Part shown: positions 26,283 through 40,400 of the stretch, piece after piece
How the letters are laid out: each line of letters starts with the position of its first letter
Position numbering within the stretch: the first letter of the stretch is position 1
The notes under the pieces: generated by a model
The model's database searches: none
Told to the model about the DNA's origin: nothing
What the model saw: only the letters and a program-made list of their open reading frames with translations
Assembly (NCBI GenBank): GCA_963573385.1
Contig: CAUYLG010026713.1
Coordinates: forward strand, 1-64,000
Origin: Cacajao melanocephalus
Lineage: Eukaryota; Chordata; Mammalia; Primates; Pitheciidae
Direction: 5' to 3'
DNA: 64,000 nucleotides
Made by a program: the position numbers and the translations under genes

Positions 26283-29200
26283 TGGTGGCATCTGAGGAGG
26301 AGGAGAAAGTTGTGTGAGGCACAGCAATACATCAAAGGCGCCACCAGCTACTCCAGCAGCCCGCCTGCAGTCAGGCACCTCACTAAGAACGGCTGGTCAA
26401 CATAGCTGGTCGACGCTACTGCTACCGCATCCTCAGCCTGGGACTGTGAAGCCGTGGATGATGATGCTGTATGGACCTGCATCAGTCTCACAGGGAGACA
26501 AGTCTCCAGGGGAGCCAATGCTGTAAAGGTACCATGGCATTTCCACATTTAAAAGCACAGTAACCCACATCCAATATCACTGACCATTAACATTACTGCA
26601 CTCGTCCTTCCAGTCTCCAGGAGACTTCTACAGGCATTCACTTGAATGCATTATTTTTCAGCACAATTATGAGACTGAACAAAATCTGAGCCTTCCCTGT
26701 TCTCAGGAACATAAAGGAAGTGCATCGCCAGTGCTTATTCAGAAGGAATGCTTTGTTTCTACATTTTCTTATCAGCATCACCCACAGTTACTCCAGTGAA
26801 TAGTCTCCCCATGGAAGTCCCCACAGCCCTAAACTGAAGCCTATGTCTGGACACGAGGGGCCTGCTAGGGGCCAGCCCAGCAGGCAGGAGCCAGGAGACA
26901 AGCCCGGATCCCTCAGGAAGGCAGACAACGGAAGGGCTGCACCTGCAAACCCTCCCAGGACCAGCAGGCGCTGTCCTTGGTGCCCTCACCAGTCCCAGGA
27001 GCCCCCTGGTGTCAGAGGGACAGCGCACACCCTGGAGTCTGGCAGGCCCAGCCCACTGGGAGAGCACATTTGCAGCTCCTCACTGTAGCTGCTGACTTGG
27101 TTTGACCAGACGGGTTTTCTCTATTTGAGCTGTCTTCCTGTTTAACTCGTTGTTTCTACCATCTTCACTTCAGGACCATGAATTTTATGAAACAAAAAAA
27201 TCTGATTACTTCACCTGTTTTCATCTGGCTAAAGGCCTGCCCCAACCTGATGATGTGGATGGTACTCTGGGAAGGGTTTCCCAGGCCCCAGCCTGGCCAC
27301 CCTCTCCCCTTGCCTCGGACATGCTGGCACCTCTGGAGGGACACCCTGGTACCCTGTCACCCAAGCCCACAGGGGCATCTGCTCATGCCTCTCTATCTAC
27401 CCTCACCTTTCCCTAAAGGGCACCATCCCCAACTCAGGAGCTGTACTCTGACCCCATGCCACGCCGTCAGGCACACTCATGTCCTCTGCACATACGCCAG
27501 CATGTGTTCATTCTATGGGCTGTGCACGTGGACAGTGGCGAGTCCATGTCTCCACCACAGGCTGGCCTAGGCCCCATGGCCTACCCTGGGCCTCCACCAC
27601 TGACCCTTCCTGTCCAGCTCCAAGGCTCTGCAGCCAAAGTCCCAGACCTCCTCCCTTTCAGGAGCAAAGCTTCTCTGGCATAGCCCCCGCCCATTCCTAG
27701 GAAGCTCACATCTGTCTCCACACTTGTAATGATCACTTAGCGAACACACAGAACGATGACACCACTCTTTCCCTTGCCACAATGTGGTCAATGGAAAGCT
27801 AACACGAAGCTGTTCTCTACATTCTATGATTTATTTTTAATAAAAAGCATGGAAACACTCTTGAGCTGGCTGACTCCATGCCTCCCAGGTGTATTCCTAA
27901 GCACATCTGCCGGCCCACCTTCCAGAAAACTACAGCCAAAGCTTCTCTGCAAGCCCCCTGCCTTCGGCCTGCAGCTGAGTTTCTGCGAGGGGCTTTGTGG
28001 TGGGCAGGAGGGTTAACGGAAGTGGTCAGAAATAGGGTTAGAACGAGCAGCACCCCTCACTCAGCAGGTTAATATACAGCCAGCTTGTTTTGCTATAGCA
28101 CAATTGTATTCAAGAAACTTTGTATTACAAAAGCAATTATTGCACTAAGAACAAAAGGGAGAAGCTAGAGAGCTTCATTCACAAATAATAAAGCTATTTT
28201 TTTCTGCAGATATTTCAACAGGAAAAGCCATGTATGACATTCAACATATTGTATTATTAGAAGCTCAATTAATTGTTTAATGCAGACAAAAATCAAGGCT
28301 AACTAAAAGCACATCAAATGACCCAGTGATCAACCTAAAGGTTCCCACAGCCAAGGGCAAGACAGAGTGAGTGCCCTCAAGCAGCCTTCGGGGAGAGAGG
28401 AAGGGGACAGTGCCTGAGGGCTTGCTCCGTGTGGGCAGTGCCCACATGCAGCCAGCGACACTCGCCCTGGCCCTCCAGGGAGCAGCACAGAAGCCCCGCA
28501 GAGAGGGTGCGGTCCTGGCTCTGCCACCTCCCTGCTCTCAAGCCACATGAGTGGGCACCGGCAGACGATCCTGATGCTCGACCGCGGACGCATGTCATCT
28601 GGGGCTGCCCTCTGCTATTCCTATCCTGCAGGCATTCGACCCAAAAAAAAATCTTTGCAGTGAACTTTGCCTCTTCCTCTTTCTCCTTAGGATGCGCCTC
28701 TACACCAAGTTTAGGAGAAGGGAAGGAGAGGAGCAACAATGAAAGGCAAAGGGAACAAATCCATCCACAGGCAGCCTCTTCGCGCCTTCTCCACCTCACT
28801 CCAAGACGGTGCCAGCGCTGCACGCAGAGCCTGGTGTGCGGTCAGAGCACAGCGAGAGCAGAATGAATGCTGAATAAATAATTATCATCCTACACATATT
28901 CTAAGCCAGAAATAGAGAAATGTCACAGCCTTCCATGGTGGGAACTGCAAAACCTCAGCACGCAGAGCATGCCCTGTGGAAGGGCAGCCCTCTGCTGCTT
29001 GTGTTGCTCAGCTGACTGGGCAGAAAGCCAGAGGGGGCACCTCGGGAGAGTCGCCATGCACTGCTAATCCAGCTACCAGACGTGCAGCCTTCTAAGAGGT
29101 GTGTGTCAGACTCAATCATAAACAAGCAGCAGGGAAGATGTGGATATGTACTGTCTCTTTAAGTTAAATTACCTAGAGAAAATATATCCTGAAAGAAAAG

Positions 29201-29370
29201 GCAATGAAATAAGTACAAGTTATGAGACAGAAAAGCCATGGCTCACAAGACCCCCTGGAAGGTTTGCTGCTGGCCTTACCTACAAAGCAAATGTGGAAAA
29301 TCCGAGAAGTCCTCAATGCCAGTGAAGTGGTTTGAGAAAATGCCCACAAATTGCTGGAGACATCTCTCTT
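26283..29370. other. Repeat-poor, GC-richer block (second part), no gene identified
   Basis: About 3.1 kb without a confident transposon. At 28196-28220 a T-run ends in TTCTGCAG, resembling a splice acceptor, but no matching exon or donor is evident. Overlapping frames on both strands near 28330-28866 (up to 148 codons) are not recognisable proteins. Confidence 0.4.
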
Positions 29371-29720
29371 AAAAAGGCAGAGCACGGCCAGGCGCGGTGG
29401 CTCACGCCTGTAATCCCAGCACTTTGGGAGGCTGAGGCGAGTGGATCACAAGGTCAAGAGATTGAGACCATCCTGGTCAACATGGTGAAACCTCGTCTCT
29501 ACTAAAAATACAAAAAATTAGGCGGGTGTGGTGGCATGTGCCTGTAGTCCCAGCTACTCAGGAGGCTGAGGCAGGAGAATCGCCTAAATCTGGAGGCGTA
29601 AGTTGCAAGGCTGCAGTGAGCTGAGATGGAGCAACTGCACTCCAGCCTGGGCAACAAAGCAAGACTCTGTCTCAAAAAAAAAAAAAAAGAAAAAAAAAGA
29701 AAAAGAAAAAGGCGAAGCAC
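29371..29720 (+). mobile_element. AluY with near-perfect 15-bp target-site duplication
   Basis: The element starts at 29386 with GGCCAGGCGCGGTGGCTCAC and ends in an A-rich tail interrupted by G. The flanks AAAAAGGCAGAGCAC (29371-29385) and AAAAAGGCGAAGCAC (29706-29720) match at 13 of 15 positions. GGATCACAAGGTCAAGAGAT is Y-like. The right monomer contains a small internal duplication near 29600. Confidence 0.95.
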
Positions 29721-29739
29721 AATTCTCCTCCCTCAAGAA

Positions 29740-30165
29740 TGGACTGACTTGGTAAGGCGCATGGAAAGAACACAGTGTGGCAGAAGGGACAGGGTGTGAC
29801 ATCCACGACTGGAACACGCAGACCCCATGACCCGTCCTTGCTCTCTCTCCAATCACCTGCTCAGGAAAAGTGAATGGTGACCCACACAGACACGCATGCA
29901 GCCCTGTGGGGAGGCCGCAGGGTGCTGGGCTGAGGCCTCCTGCTCTTGCCCTGCGAGAGCCCCTGGAGGTGGGCCCTCCGGCCACGTACAACCTTCCAAG
30001 GCTGCAGCCCTGGCCAATGCCTGCAGCCTCAAGACAGACCCGAAGCAGACCCACCCATGAAAGCCACTCCTGAATTCTGGACTCATCAAATCTCTTAGAT
30101 AGTACGTATTTATTGTTTCAGCCCACTCAGTGTTGGGTTGGTTACACAGCAATAGAAAACAAAGG
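29740..30165 (+). mobile_element. MLT1-type MaLR LTR, plus strand
   Basis: The 3' end reads TTATTGTTTCAGCCCACTCA, then GGGTTGGTTACACAGCAATA and GAAAAC, the MLT1 LTR terminus. Upstream, CAAGACAGACCCGAAGCAGA and CCACCCATGA match the MLT1 body. The 5' boundary is soft. Confidence 0.7.
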
Positions 30166-30779
30166 AAGGAGGCAGATGAAATTGATGGAAAAACATCTGG
30201 GAAGAAAACGGAAGACACACTACAAGCCTGTGTCAGGAATGACACTGCGTTCCACAGAAGAGTCAAACAAGGAGAAACCAGTTACAAAGATGCCGTCGGG
30301 ACAATGTGCGCTGCGCTGGGGCAGCTGGGCCTTCCGACATCTTCCCTGGTTGCGGTGGCAGTGGTGGTGTCTGCTCCAGGTCAAAGCTGGCAGAGAGGAG
30401 ACAGGAGGGCCAGCGCCTCAGGCAGTCGTTGCACTCTCGAGGCCCAGGACACCCATGCTCATAGGACAAGCATCCCACGGTTCACCTACTTTCCTCACCA
30501 GAGACCAACCACACCCACAGAAAGGCCAAGAGGTGTTCTAGAAACACACACCTCATTGACTAAAAGAAACATGATTTGAGGAAGGCCAATGTGAAGAAAG
30601 AGACACCAGCCTGAAGGTAAGGGCGGTCATCTGAGAACATAGACAGTACCGGCAAGCACCAGTCCACAGGCCAAGGCGACGTCACATGCTCTGTCTGCCT
30701 GGAGACACCCTGAGAAGGAAAAAGGTTGTCAAAATAAAAACCTAATATGTGAACCTAAGGGCAGAATGGATACAGCTTG
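30166..30779. other. Unassigned sequence
   Basis: Two overlapping plus-strand frames (30113-30541 and 30130-30579) run through the LTR end into this stretch. Neither resembles a known protein. No repeat family was recognised. Confidence 0.4.
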
Positions 30780-31085
30780 CGAGCAAATAGACAGTGAGAA
30801 GATGAAGCCAAGGAACTCTCTGGAATGCAGGTGACAAAAAAAAGAGACAGTGACAAGGATCAGCAGAGGGTCCAGAAGGAATGACCACAGAGCAGAAAGA
30901 AAGACAACGGCATTCAGAAAGGTGACAGAGTGACATTCCCTGAGCTGAAGAAATAAGTCTTCAGAGTGAAAGGACCCAAGGAAAAATGGCCTGCATAAGT
31001 TCAGAAAATCCAAGGCTGAGGAGAGAGCCTTGAAAGGCTCAACATGGCAATACTGTGTGCTAAAAGACAGTGGAGTTCCAGGGCC
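30780..31085 (+). mobile_element. Old L1 ORF1 fragment, plus strand
   Basis: CCCTGAGCTGAAGAAATAAG, TCTTCAGAGTGAAAGGACCC and GTTCAGAAAATCCAAGGCTG match the ORF1 text of old L1s (GAGCTGAAGAAAGAC, GTCTTCAGATTGAAAGGGCCC). The copy is diverged and broken. Confidence 0.6.
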
Positions 31086-31102
31086 AGCTCTTTCAACAGA
31101 AC

Positions 31103-31397
31103 TTTTTTTTTTTTTTTTTTTTTTTAGACAGAGTCTTGCTCTCTGGAGTGCAATGGTGCAATCTTGGCTTACTGTAACCTCTGCCTCCCTGATTCAAGCA
31201 ATTCTCATGCCTCAGCCTCCTGAGTAGCTGGGATTACAGATGCCCACCACCACGCCCAGCTAATTTTTGTATTTTTAGTAGAGACAGCATTTCACCAGGT
31301 TGACCAGGCTGGTCTTGAACTCCTGACCTCAAGTGATCCGCCTGCCTTGGCCTCCCAAAGTGCTGGGATGACAGGCGTGGGCCACCACAGCCAGCCT
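31103..31397 (-). mobile_element. AluS, antisense, full length
   Basis: A run of 23 T precedes AGACAGAGTCTTGCTCTCTGGAG and the reversed Alu continues to CACAGCCAGCC. Twenty or so bases of the right-monomer end are deleted (CGCCCAGGCTGG is missing). Flanks TCAACAGAA and TCAATGGAA suggest a target duplication. Confidence 0.95.
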
Positions 31398-31862
31398 CAA
31401 TGGAATTTTTAAATATTCTAGCCCATCAGTATTTTAGACATTTCCAATATATCTGGATTTATTTACTATTTTATGTTGTGTTTTCTACTTTTCTTATCTT
31501 TCTGTGTTTAAGTCTCCTCTCTTGCCTTATTTTGGATTTTGTTCCCCATTATACATTTTTTCTTTTACTTTTTACTCTACACTTTTTACTCTACACTTAA
31601 TACATGACTTATCAAAGTCCCCACAGTCCACCCACGCGATCCCAGGACCTTAAAACCCTTTAATTTCATTCCCTTCCCGCTGACATGACCCTGGAGTCAA
31701 TTATTTTAGTTCTACCATTTGTGGTTTGGCCCAGGAGACATCTGCCTCAAGCCTGTTTAATTTACTCACATGCATACAACTTTGTTTATAATGCCTTCTT
31801 AGAGCTCAGACCTTCCATAGAAGACAACCTTCTCTACTCCTGAAACAGATCCTTCAGAAATG
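31398..31862 (-). mobile_element. Old L1 fragment, antisense
   Basis: CTGTGTTTAAGTCTCCTCTC, TTGCCTTATTTTGGATTTTG and ACTTATCAAAGTCCCCACAG match antisense L1M text. It continues beyond the monomeric Alu and MADE1 at 32205-32650. Confidence 0.6.
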
Positions 31863-31871
31863 CCGTTAGTA

Positions 31872-32026
31872 GCCAGGCATAGTGGTGCATGCCTGTAGTC
31901 CAGGCGCTTGGGAGGCTGAGGCCGGAGAGTGGACTGAGCTCAGGAGTTGGAGGCTGCGGTACACTGTGATTTTGCCTGTGAATAGCCACTGCACTTCAGC
32001 CTGAGCAGCATGGTGAGACAGTCTCT
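31872..32026 (+). mobile_element. Free left Alu monomer (FLAM_A/FAM-like)
   Basis: A single 7SL-derived monomer of about 155 bp. It runs from GCCAGGCATAGTGGTGCATG to ACAGTCTCT, with no second monomer. It retains TGCCTGTGAATAGCCACTGC, which is present in 7SL RNA and the earliest Alu monomers but was lost from dimeric Alu. It is therefore a fossil Alu that predates dimeric Alus. Confidence 0.9.
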
Positions 32027-32138
32027 AGAAGAATAAAAATCCTTTTAATAAAGTCCTGTAGGTATCAAATTATCTCCATTTTTGTTTGTATAAAAATGTG
32101 TTTATTTTCTATCATTCCTAAAAGGTATATTAAGTATA

Positions 32139-32202
32139 TTAGTTGATGCAAAAGTAATTGAGGGTTAATGGCAAAAACCGCAACTACTTTTGCCCAACCT
32201 AA
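32139..32202. mobile_element. MADE1 mariner-derived MITE with shortened loop
   Basis: The left arm TTAGTTGATGCAAAAGTAAT and the right arm ATTACTTTTGC-type end (CTACTTTTGCCCAACCTAA) are the inverted terminal repeats of MADE1, and GGCAAAAACCGCAACTACTT is its core. It is 64 bp instead of about 80 bp because part of the centre is missing. TA dinucleotides flank it at 32137-32138 and 32203-32204, the mariner target duplication. MADE1 is the source of the miR-548 family, so a folded transcript is possible but unproven. Confidence 0.93.
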
Positions 32203-32204
32203 TA

Positions 32205-32650
32205 GAATGTCAGTTCTTTTCTCTCGGCATATTAGATATCATTCAGCTATCTTCTTCTTTCCACTGGTGCTGGTAAGAAGCTCTGTCAGCCTTCATGTTG
32301 CTTCTTTGAAGGTAATGTCTTTTCTCTCTGTTAAGATCCTGTACTTGTCTTTGGTATTCCAGAGTTTTGCCAGGATATGTCTGGAGACTTCATTTCACCA
32401 GGCTGGTATTTGTTAGAGTTTTTGAAACTGTAGACTGCTGGCTTTCACACACCCTAGAAAACTGTCAGCCATTATTCCCAATGTTACTTCTACTCCATGG
32501 TCCCCTCTTCTCCTTCTGGAAAACCAGTGAATTATGTTATCACTTGTCCATGTTTCTCCATGTCTTAAATTTTCTCTTGCATACTTTTTATATCTCTTTG
32601 TCCCTCTGGGCTGCATTCTGTCTGTCTACTGTGGATTACAGTAAAAGACA
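32205..32650 (-). mobile_element. Old L1 fragment, antisense (continuation of 31398-31862)
   Basis: TGTCTTTGGTATTCC, GCCAGGATATGTCTGGAGAC, GTCAGCCATTATTCCCAATG and TCTTCTCCTTCTGGAAAACC match the antisense 5'/ORF1-type part of mammalian-wide L1s. The copy is heavily diverged. Confidence 0.65.
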
Positions 32651-32659
32651 CAGAAGAAA

Positions 32660-35600
32660 GATGAATATGAAAAGAAATGATGAGAAAGAAGTACAGAGTA
32701 AGAAGGTCTGACATGATGTAACTGAGGTTTCTAAAGAAGAGAAAAATAATGTGGCACAGGTGATACTGAACATGATAAAAAACATGGAATGTTAGTGGGA
32801 GCTGTTCCAGATGATATAAAACAAAAACTTAGATCTATACAGAAAAAAATCTTGTAACAACAAAGAAACTGAATTCACAGTTTAAAACTCTCCAACAACA
32901 ACAAAAAATGTTAGGCCCCAAATTGCTTCAATGGCAAATTCTAATAAACAATTAAGAAAGATAAAATACGATTTCACACAAACTCCTGAAAACAGGAAAG
33001 GAAGAAATCCTTCCCAATTCATTTTATAAGGTCAAATTCATCTTAACAGTAGAACTATATACAAAGCCATTTCAAGGAAAGAAAACTACAAACCCAAATC
33101 CCCCACGAATATAGATGCACACGTTTTTAACAAAATCCCTTTACTGTAACACATCGTAAATAAGTAGGATTTAGCTTGGAAACCGTCGCTCAACAATAAA
33201 AAAAATCAAAGTAATTTGCCACTACATGGATTAAAAATGAAAAACCACACATTATTTTAATTGATGTAGATGAAATATGTGACAAAATTCAACTAGCATT
33301 CACGATGAAGATACTCAGCAAATTCCTTAACCTGATAAAAGGCTATCATCATACTTAAGGTGAGAAACCAGATGCTTTCCCCAAAGAGCAGAAACAAGGC
33401 AAAGGTGTCCACTCTCACCATCTCTAATCAACATCCCACGAGGACCCTAGTAAGTAAGTACTACAAGAGAAGTAAAAGAAATAACGAGCCTATGGATTCG
33501 AATCTGTAAAAACAAATTAGAGCTACAAAACAAGTTTAGTAAGATTGGAATATACAAGGTCAATATATATAAAAATCAGTTGTATTTATTATATATACCA
33601 GCCAAAAAAAAAACAAAATAAAATTAAGAAAACAATTACATTTATAATAACATGGAAAAGCACAAAATACTTAGGAACAATGTTAACAAAAATGCAAGAC
33701 TTGCACTGTGAAAACTACAAAATATATTGAAAGAAATCACGGAGGGGCTAAATAAATATAAAGCCATCTCATGTTCCCGATTGAAAGACTTCATGTTGTC
33801 ATGACAATACTCCCCAAATGTATCTACAGATTCAAAGCAATCATTGTCAAATCTCCCATTACTTATTGAAATAACAAGCTGATCCTAAAATTCTCATGGA
33901 AATGTAACACTGACCCCAAAATATAGTCAAAACAATTTCAGGAAAGAAGAACTAAGTTAGAGAACTCACCCTTGTCAATTTCAAAACCTATAAATATCCA
34001 GAATCCAAAATGTAGTACTGACTTCAGAATATACATAGACTGTCCAGTGAGGTGGCTTACGCCTGTCATCCCAGCACTTTGGGAGGCCGGGGTGGGCGGA
34101 TCACCTGAGCTCAGAAGTTCGAGACCACCCTGGGCAACATGGTGAAACCCATCTCTACTAAAATACAAAAAATCAGGCAGGCATGGTGGTGCATGCCTGT
34201 AATCCCAGCTACTGAGGTGGCTGAGGTACAAGTATCGGTTGAGTCCCGGAGGCAGAAGTTGCAGTGAGCTGAGATCGTACCACTGCACCCCAGCTTGGGC
34301 TAAAGAGTGAGACTCTGTCTCAAAAAAAAAAAAAAAAAAGAAAAAAGATAAAGAAAATACATAGACCAATGGGTTGGAATTGAGAATCCAGAAATAAACC
34401 CTTCCATCTGTGGTTAAATGATTTCTGACTAGAATGCTAAGACCATTTTAATCGTTTTTTTAAATATGGAGTGCTGTGACAACTGAATATCCCCATGCAG
34501 AAGAATGGCTCTGGGCCCCTACTTGACACCACATACAAAATTGATTTAAAATGGACTAAAGACCTAAATGTAAGAGCTAAGACTAAACACCTCTTGGAAT
34601 AAAACACCGGTGTACATCTCCATAACCTGGGATTAGCCGGCAGTTTCTTAGGTATGACTTTAACCACACAAGCAAAGAAAAAAAGAGGTAAAGTGAACTT
34701 CACTGCAATTAAAAACTTTTGTCAAAAGATACTACCAAGAAAATGAAAAGATGACCTACTAAATGAAAGAAAATTGATAGCAATTTTATCTCTGAAAAGT
34801 GTCTAGTATCCAGAATATAAAAAGAAACCCTACAACTCAACAATAAGAAGAACAAACAATTTAAAAGTGGGCAAAAAATGTGAATAGACATTTCTCCAAA
34901 GAAGATATACAAATGGCCAATAAGCACAAGAAAATATGTTCAATATCACTAGTTACTTGGGAAGTGCTAATCGATACCACAGTGCAATACTACTTCAGGC
35001 CCACTAGGATAGCTGTAGCATAAAGAAGTAGAAGATGAGTGTCGGAAGGATGTGGGGAAATTGGAAACTTACACATGTTGGTGGGAATGTCAAATGATAT
35101 GGCATCTGTGGAAAACAATTTGGCATCTTCTCAAAAAGGTAAACATGGAGTTATGACACTACAATTCTATTTCTAGGTATAAACTCAAGCTAAGTTAAAA
35201 TACATGTCCATATAAAAAACTTGTACAGGAATGTTCATAGAAGCATTATTCATAGTAGCCAAAAAGTATAAACAAACTAAATACTCATCAACTATAATGG
35301 ATAAACAAAATGTGGTCTGTCCATACAATGGAATATTATTCAGCCATAAAAAGGAATAAAGTACTAATACATGCCACAACATGGATAAACTTTGAAAATA
35401 TGCTGAGTGGAAAGAAACCAGATACCAAAAGCCACATGTTGTATGATTCCATTAACATAAAACTTCAGAGTAGGCACATCCATAGAAACAGAAAGTAGAT
35501 TAGTGGTTGCCAGGGGCTAGGAGGAAGAAGGAGTGGGAATAACTGCTACAGGGGTTATTTTATGGGTAGTGATAGTGGGAATAGTTGCACAAGCTAGTGA

Positions 35601-35682
35601 GTGTACTAAAAAGCACTATAGTCTATGATGTGTGAATTACATCTTAATACAAACAAGATAAAATGGAAATGAAAGTTTTTAA
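32660..35682 (+). mobile_element. Old L1 (L1M-type), ORF2 to 3' end, plus strand
   Basis: From about 32830 the text follows L1 ORF2. Matching blocks are CCTTCCCAATTCATTTTATA, GACAAAATTCAACTAGCATT, ATTTCTCCAAAGAAGATATA, CAAATGGCCAATAAGCACAA and ATGGAATATTATTCAGCCAT. GGTTGCCAGGGGCTAGGA and a terminal AATTACATCTTAATAC follow. All frames are broken. An AluS interrupts it. The piece from 32660 to 32830 is unclear. Confidence 0.85.
34031..34366 (+). mobile_element. AluS with perfect 10-bp target-site duplication
   Basis: The Alu body spans about 34042-34340. ATACATAGAC occurs at 34031-34040 and again at 34357-34366, after an A-rich tail with G and T interruptions. It sits inside the ORF2 of the old L1, whose text continues with CAATGGGTTGGAATTGAGAA. 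Confidence 0.95.
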
Positions 35683-37440
<1,758 letters not shown>

Positions 37441-37455
37441 AGAAATTATATTTCA

Positions 37456-40400
37456 ATAAAGTTGATGTTAAAAAAGATACCAAGAACAATCCTAAGCAGG
37501 ATAAATACAAGAAATCTACAGCTAAATACATCATAGTAAAACTGTAAAACACCAAAGACATAGAATAGATCTTACAAGTAATCAGAATTTTAAAAGAAAT
37601 TCCTTGAACTGAGTATTACTTACATTGAAAGATGACTTCTCAACAGCAATGGAAGCCAAAGATGGTAGAATAAAATCTCTTCCATGCTCTAAGAAAATAA
37701 TCTTCCACCCAGAACTTCAAGCCAGGGGACCAGGAGGTAGTATTAGTTTCTCTGCTACTAGGTTTTCAAACTCTTTCCTAAACTCTAAAGTGGGATACAC
37801 AGGCAACTGCCATTTAAGACTTTATGTGACTGTGAGAAGATAAAAGGTGTCATGCTAAATTTAAAACTCATGAATATTTCCTAGCTACATCCAGAGGGAA
37901 TATTTTTTAACTGCTGCTGAAAACCTGAGATAATTTCTGGAGGTCACAAATAGAAACACCAGCAAAATTGAGTAGGTTTGCAGGCCAAACTTAACTATAG
38001 CAAAAGAAACGAGCCAGTGAGAAATTAATTACCAAAATCAAAAAGACTGCACTGGCAAAGATACAACAAATAAGTCAATACCTTAGATTTCCAGAATACA
38101 ATTTAAAAGTTTTCTTGGTTTTCAGCATTAATTTTTTACTGGGTACTTGGACTATTCTTATCATAACCGTTTTCATTATTATAATATTATATATATATAT
38201 GTTGAACAAAGACACATCGCTACTCCTGAACTTGTAGTCAAAGCTTTTTCTAAAGAAAAGTATGTCACATGCCAACATTTTTCCATTAAAATTTAATTTT
38301 GGAAAGCAGTCTTGGGTAAAACAATTTCAGAATGCCTTAATAAGTAAAACACATTTAACTTATTAAAAATAAAAAAAAAATACAAATTTTGAAAAAAAGA
38401 AGGTAGAAGGTTTCAGTTAAAAATAGTTTTTTACCCACATTCTTACCACGATGGATTTTAGAAGAGGCATTATCTGTGGATACAAACAGTAACGAATGTG
38501 GTGAGATATGAGTAAATCTAAACAGGCACCAAATGTATAAAATGATAGAGATGTCTGCACGATATTAAAAATACAATGGTTGAGAATGAAAATGCCACTC
38601 AAGTCAGGAGAGAATAATCAGAGATGAAGCACTGTAAGACTCCTGCATTCTTTGGAATGTGGATAGAGTACTGATTAATTCTGGACATTGATAAATTAAG
38701 CACACACATTAGACAAACACAAAAATAAGAGAAACCAAAATTATACAGTGAAGGAAAAAACCGAATGAGTAAAACAGTCATCTGTCAATCAAAAGATGGG
38801 AAGAAAGAAAAAAATAAGAAAGCTGAGCTAAACAGAAAGTCTAAAGTAAGACAGTAGAATGAAGTCCAAATTATAATTAAAATAAATGAAAGTAAAGTAA
38901 ATGTTCTAGTCTTTAAAAGGCAAAGATTGTAGCGGGAGGATAAAACAAAAATCCTTACACCCCATTTTAAAAGATTCCCTAAAACACTCAGAGATGCTAA
39001 AAAAACGTGGGGGGGGGGTGGAATATATATACTAGGCAAATGCATCAGACAAAATTTGCTTTAAAGCAAAAAGCATTATCAGAGATAGACTATATTACAT
39101 AAAGATTAAAAGGTTTATTAGCAAGATGCTACAACAATTCTAAACTTACATAGACCTAAGAACAGAAATGAACAGAAATATAAGAAAATAGGCCAATCTA
39201 TGAATGCAATCATACCAGCATATTTGAACATGACTGTCATAGTGACTGACGCATCAGTTAGAGAAACATCTTTTTTTTTGGAGACGGGGTCTTGCTCTGT
39301 CACCCAGGCTGTCATGCAGTGGTGCAATCACAACTCACTACAGCCTCGACCTCCTGGGATCAAGGATCCTCTTGAGTAGCTAGGACTACAGGTGCGCACC
39401 ACTACCATGCTCGGCTAATTTTTTTTTTAATTTTTGGAGATACAGATATGCTATATGCTATGCTGCCTAGGTTTGTCTCCAGCTTCTGGCCTCAACCAAC
39501 CCTCTCGCCTTCGGCTTCCCAAAATGCTGGGGTTATAGGAGTGAGCCACAGAGAAAAATATCTATGAGGACAGAAAAGACAAGATTATTATGCTTCACTT
39601 AATGGCCATACATACAGAAAGCACAGACTCAACATTGTAGAATAGATTTCACATTCAGGTACGCAGGACATTTATATACTTGGCTATGTGTGAGCCGCCC
39701 TTTGACTACAGAGATCACCTGGTCCACAAGGCAGTGAACTTAGAAACTAAAATACTTAGAATTATTTATATATAAATATAAATGTATATTTTACATGATT
39801 TTTAAAGCTCTGTGTGTTTGTTATTGAGAAATACTTCTAAATAACTCATAAGCCAAAAAAGAAGTCACAGTAGAAACAAGGTAACATTTATAAGTTAAAG
39901 ACAATAAAAGTACTATATATCTAAATCTATGCACTGCAACAACCTGCACTTTGAGAGAAATGTACAACTTTAAATGCTTATCTATATTTTTAAAAGCTGA
40001 ATATCAATGAGAAAACACCCAGTATAAGCTTAAAAAAGAACAGAAACACAAACTGTAAAAAAAAAAAAAGGAAGAAATAAAAACATAAGTTAGTGAAACA
40101 GAAAAATAAACATCCCACAGAAAAAAAATCAAAAATTTAAAAATCCAATACAATAAACTAATAAAAAATTAAACTACACAAGTACTAGAATAAAATATGA
40201 GTGGTTTCCTCTTTAGTCTGGGGGTAGAAAAGGGCTTCCTAATTGTGAATTAAAAATCTAGATAAAAGACAGATAAATTTCACTATGAAAACAAAAAAAT
40301 CTTTGGCATAGCAAAATGACATGAGAAAATATGAAAGGAATACTAAATGGAAGAAAACATTTGCAACATATTCCACAGGAAAAGAAATAGTATCCCTAAG

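Noticed and set aside
28196..28225. Splice-acceptor-like T-run followed by CTGCAG
   Set aside because: Such motifs are frequent by chance. No open exon, donor or similarity supports a real exon.
29584..30054. 156-codon minus-strand frame over an Alu and flanking LTR
   Set aside because: Its C-terminal part is antisense AluY translation, a common artefact.
33938..34369. 143-codon minus-strand frame
   Set aside because: It contains the typical antisense-Alu peptide ([16 protein letters not shown] type) and is explained by the AluS at 34042-34340.
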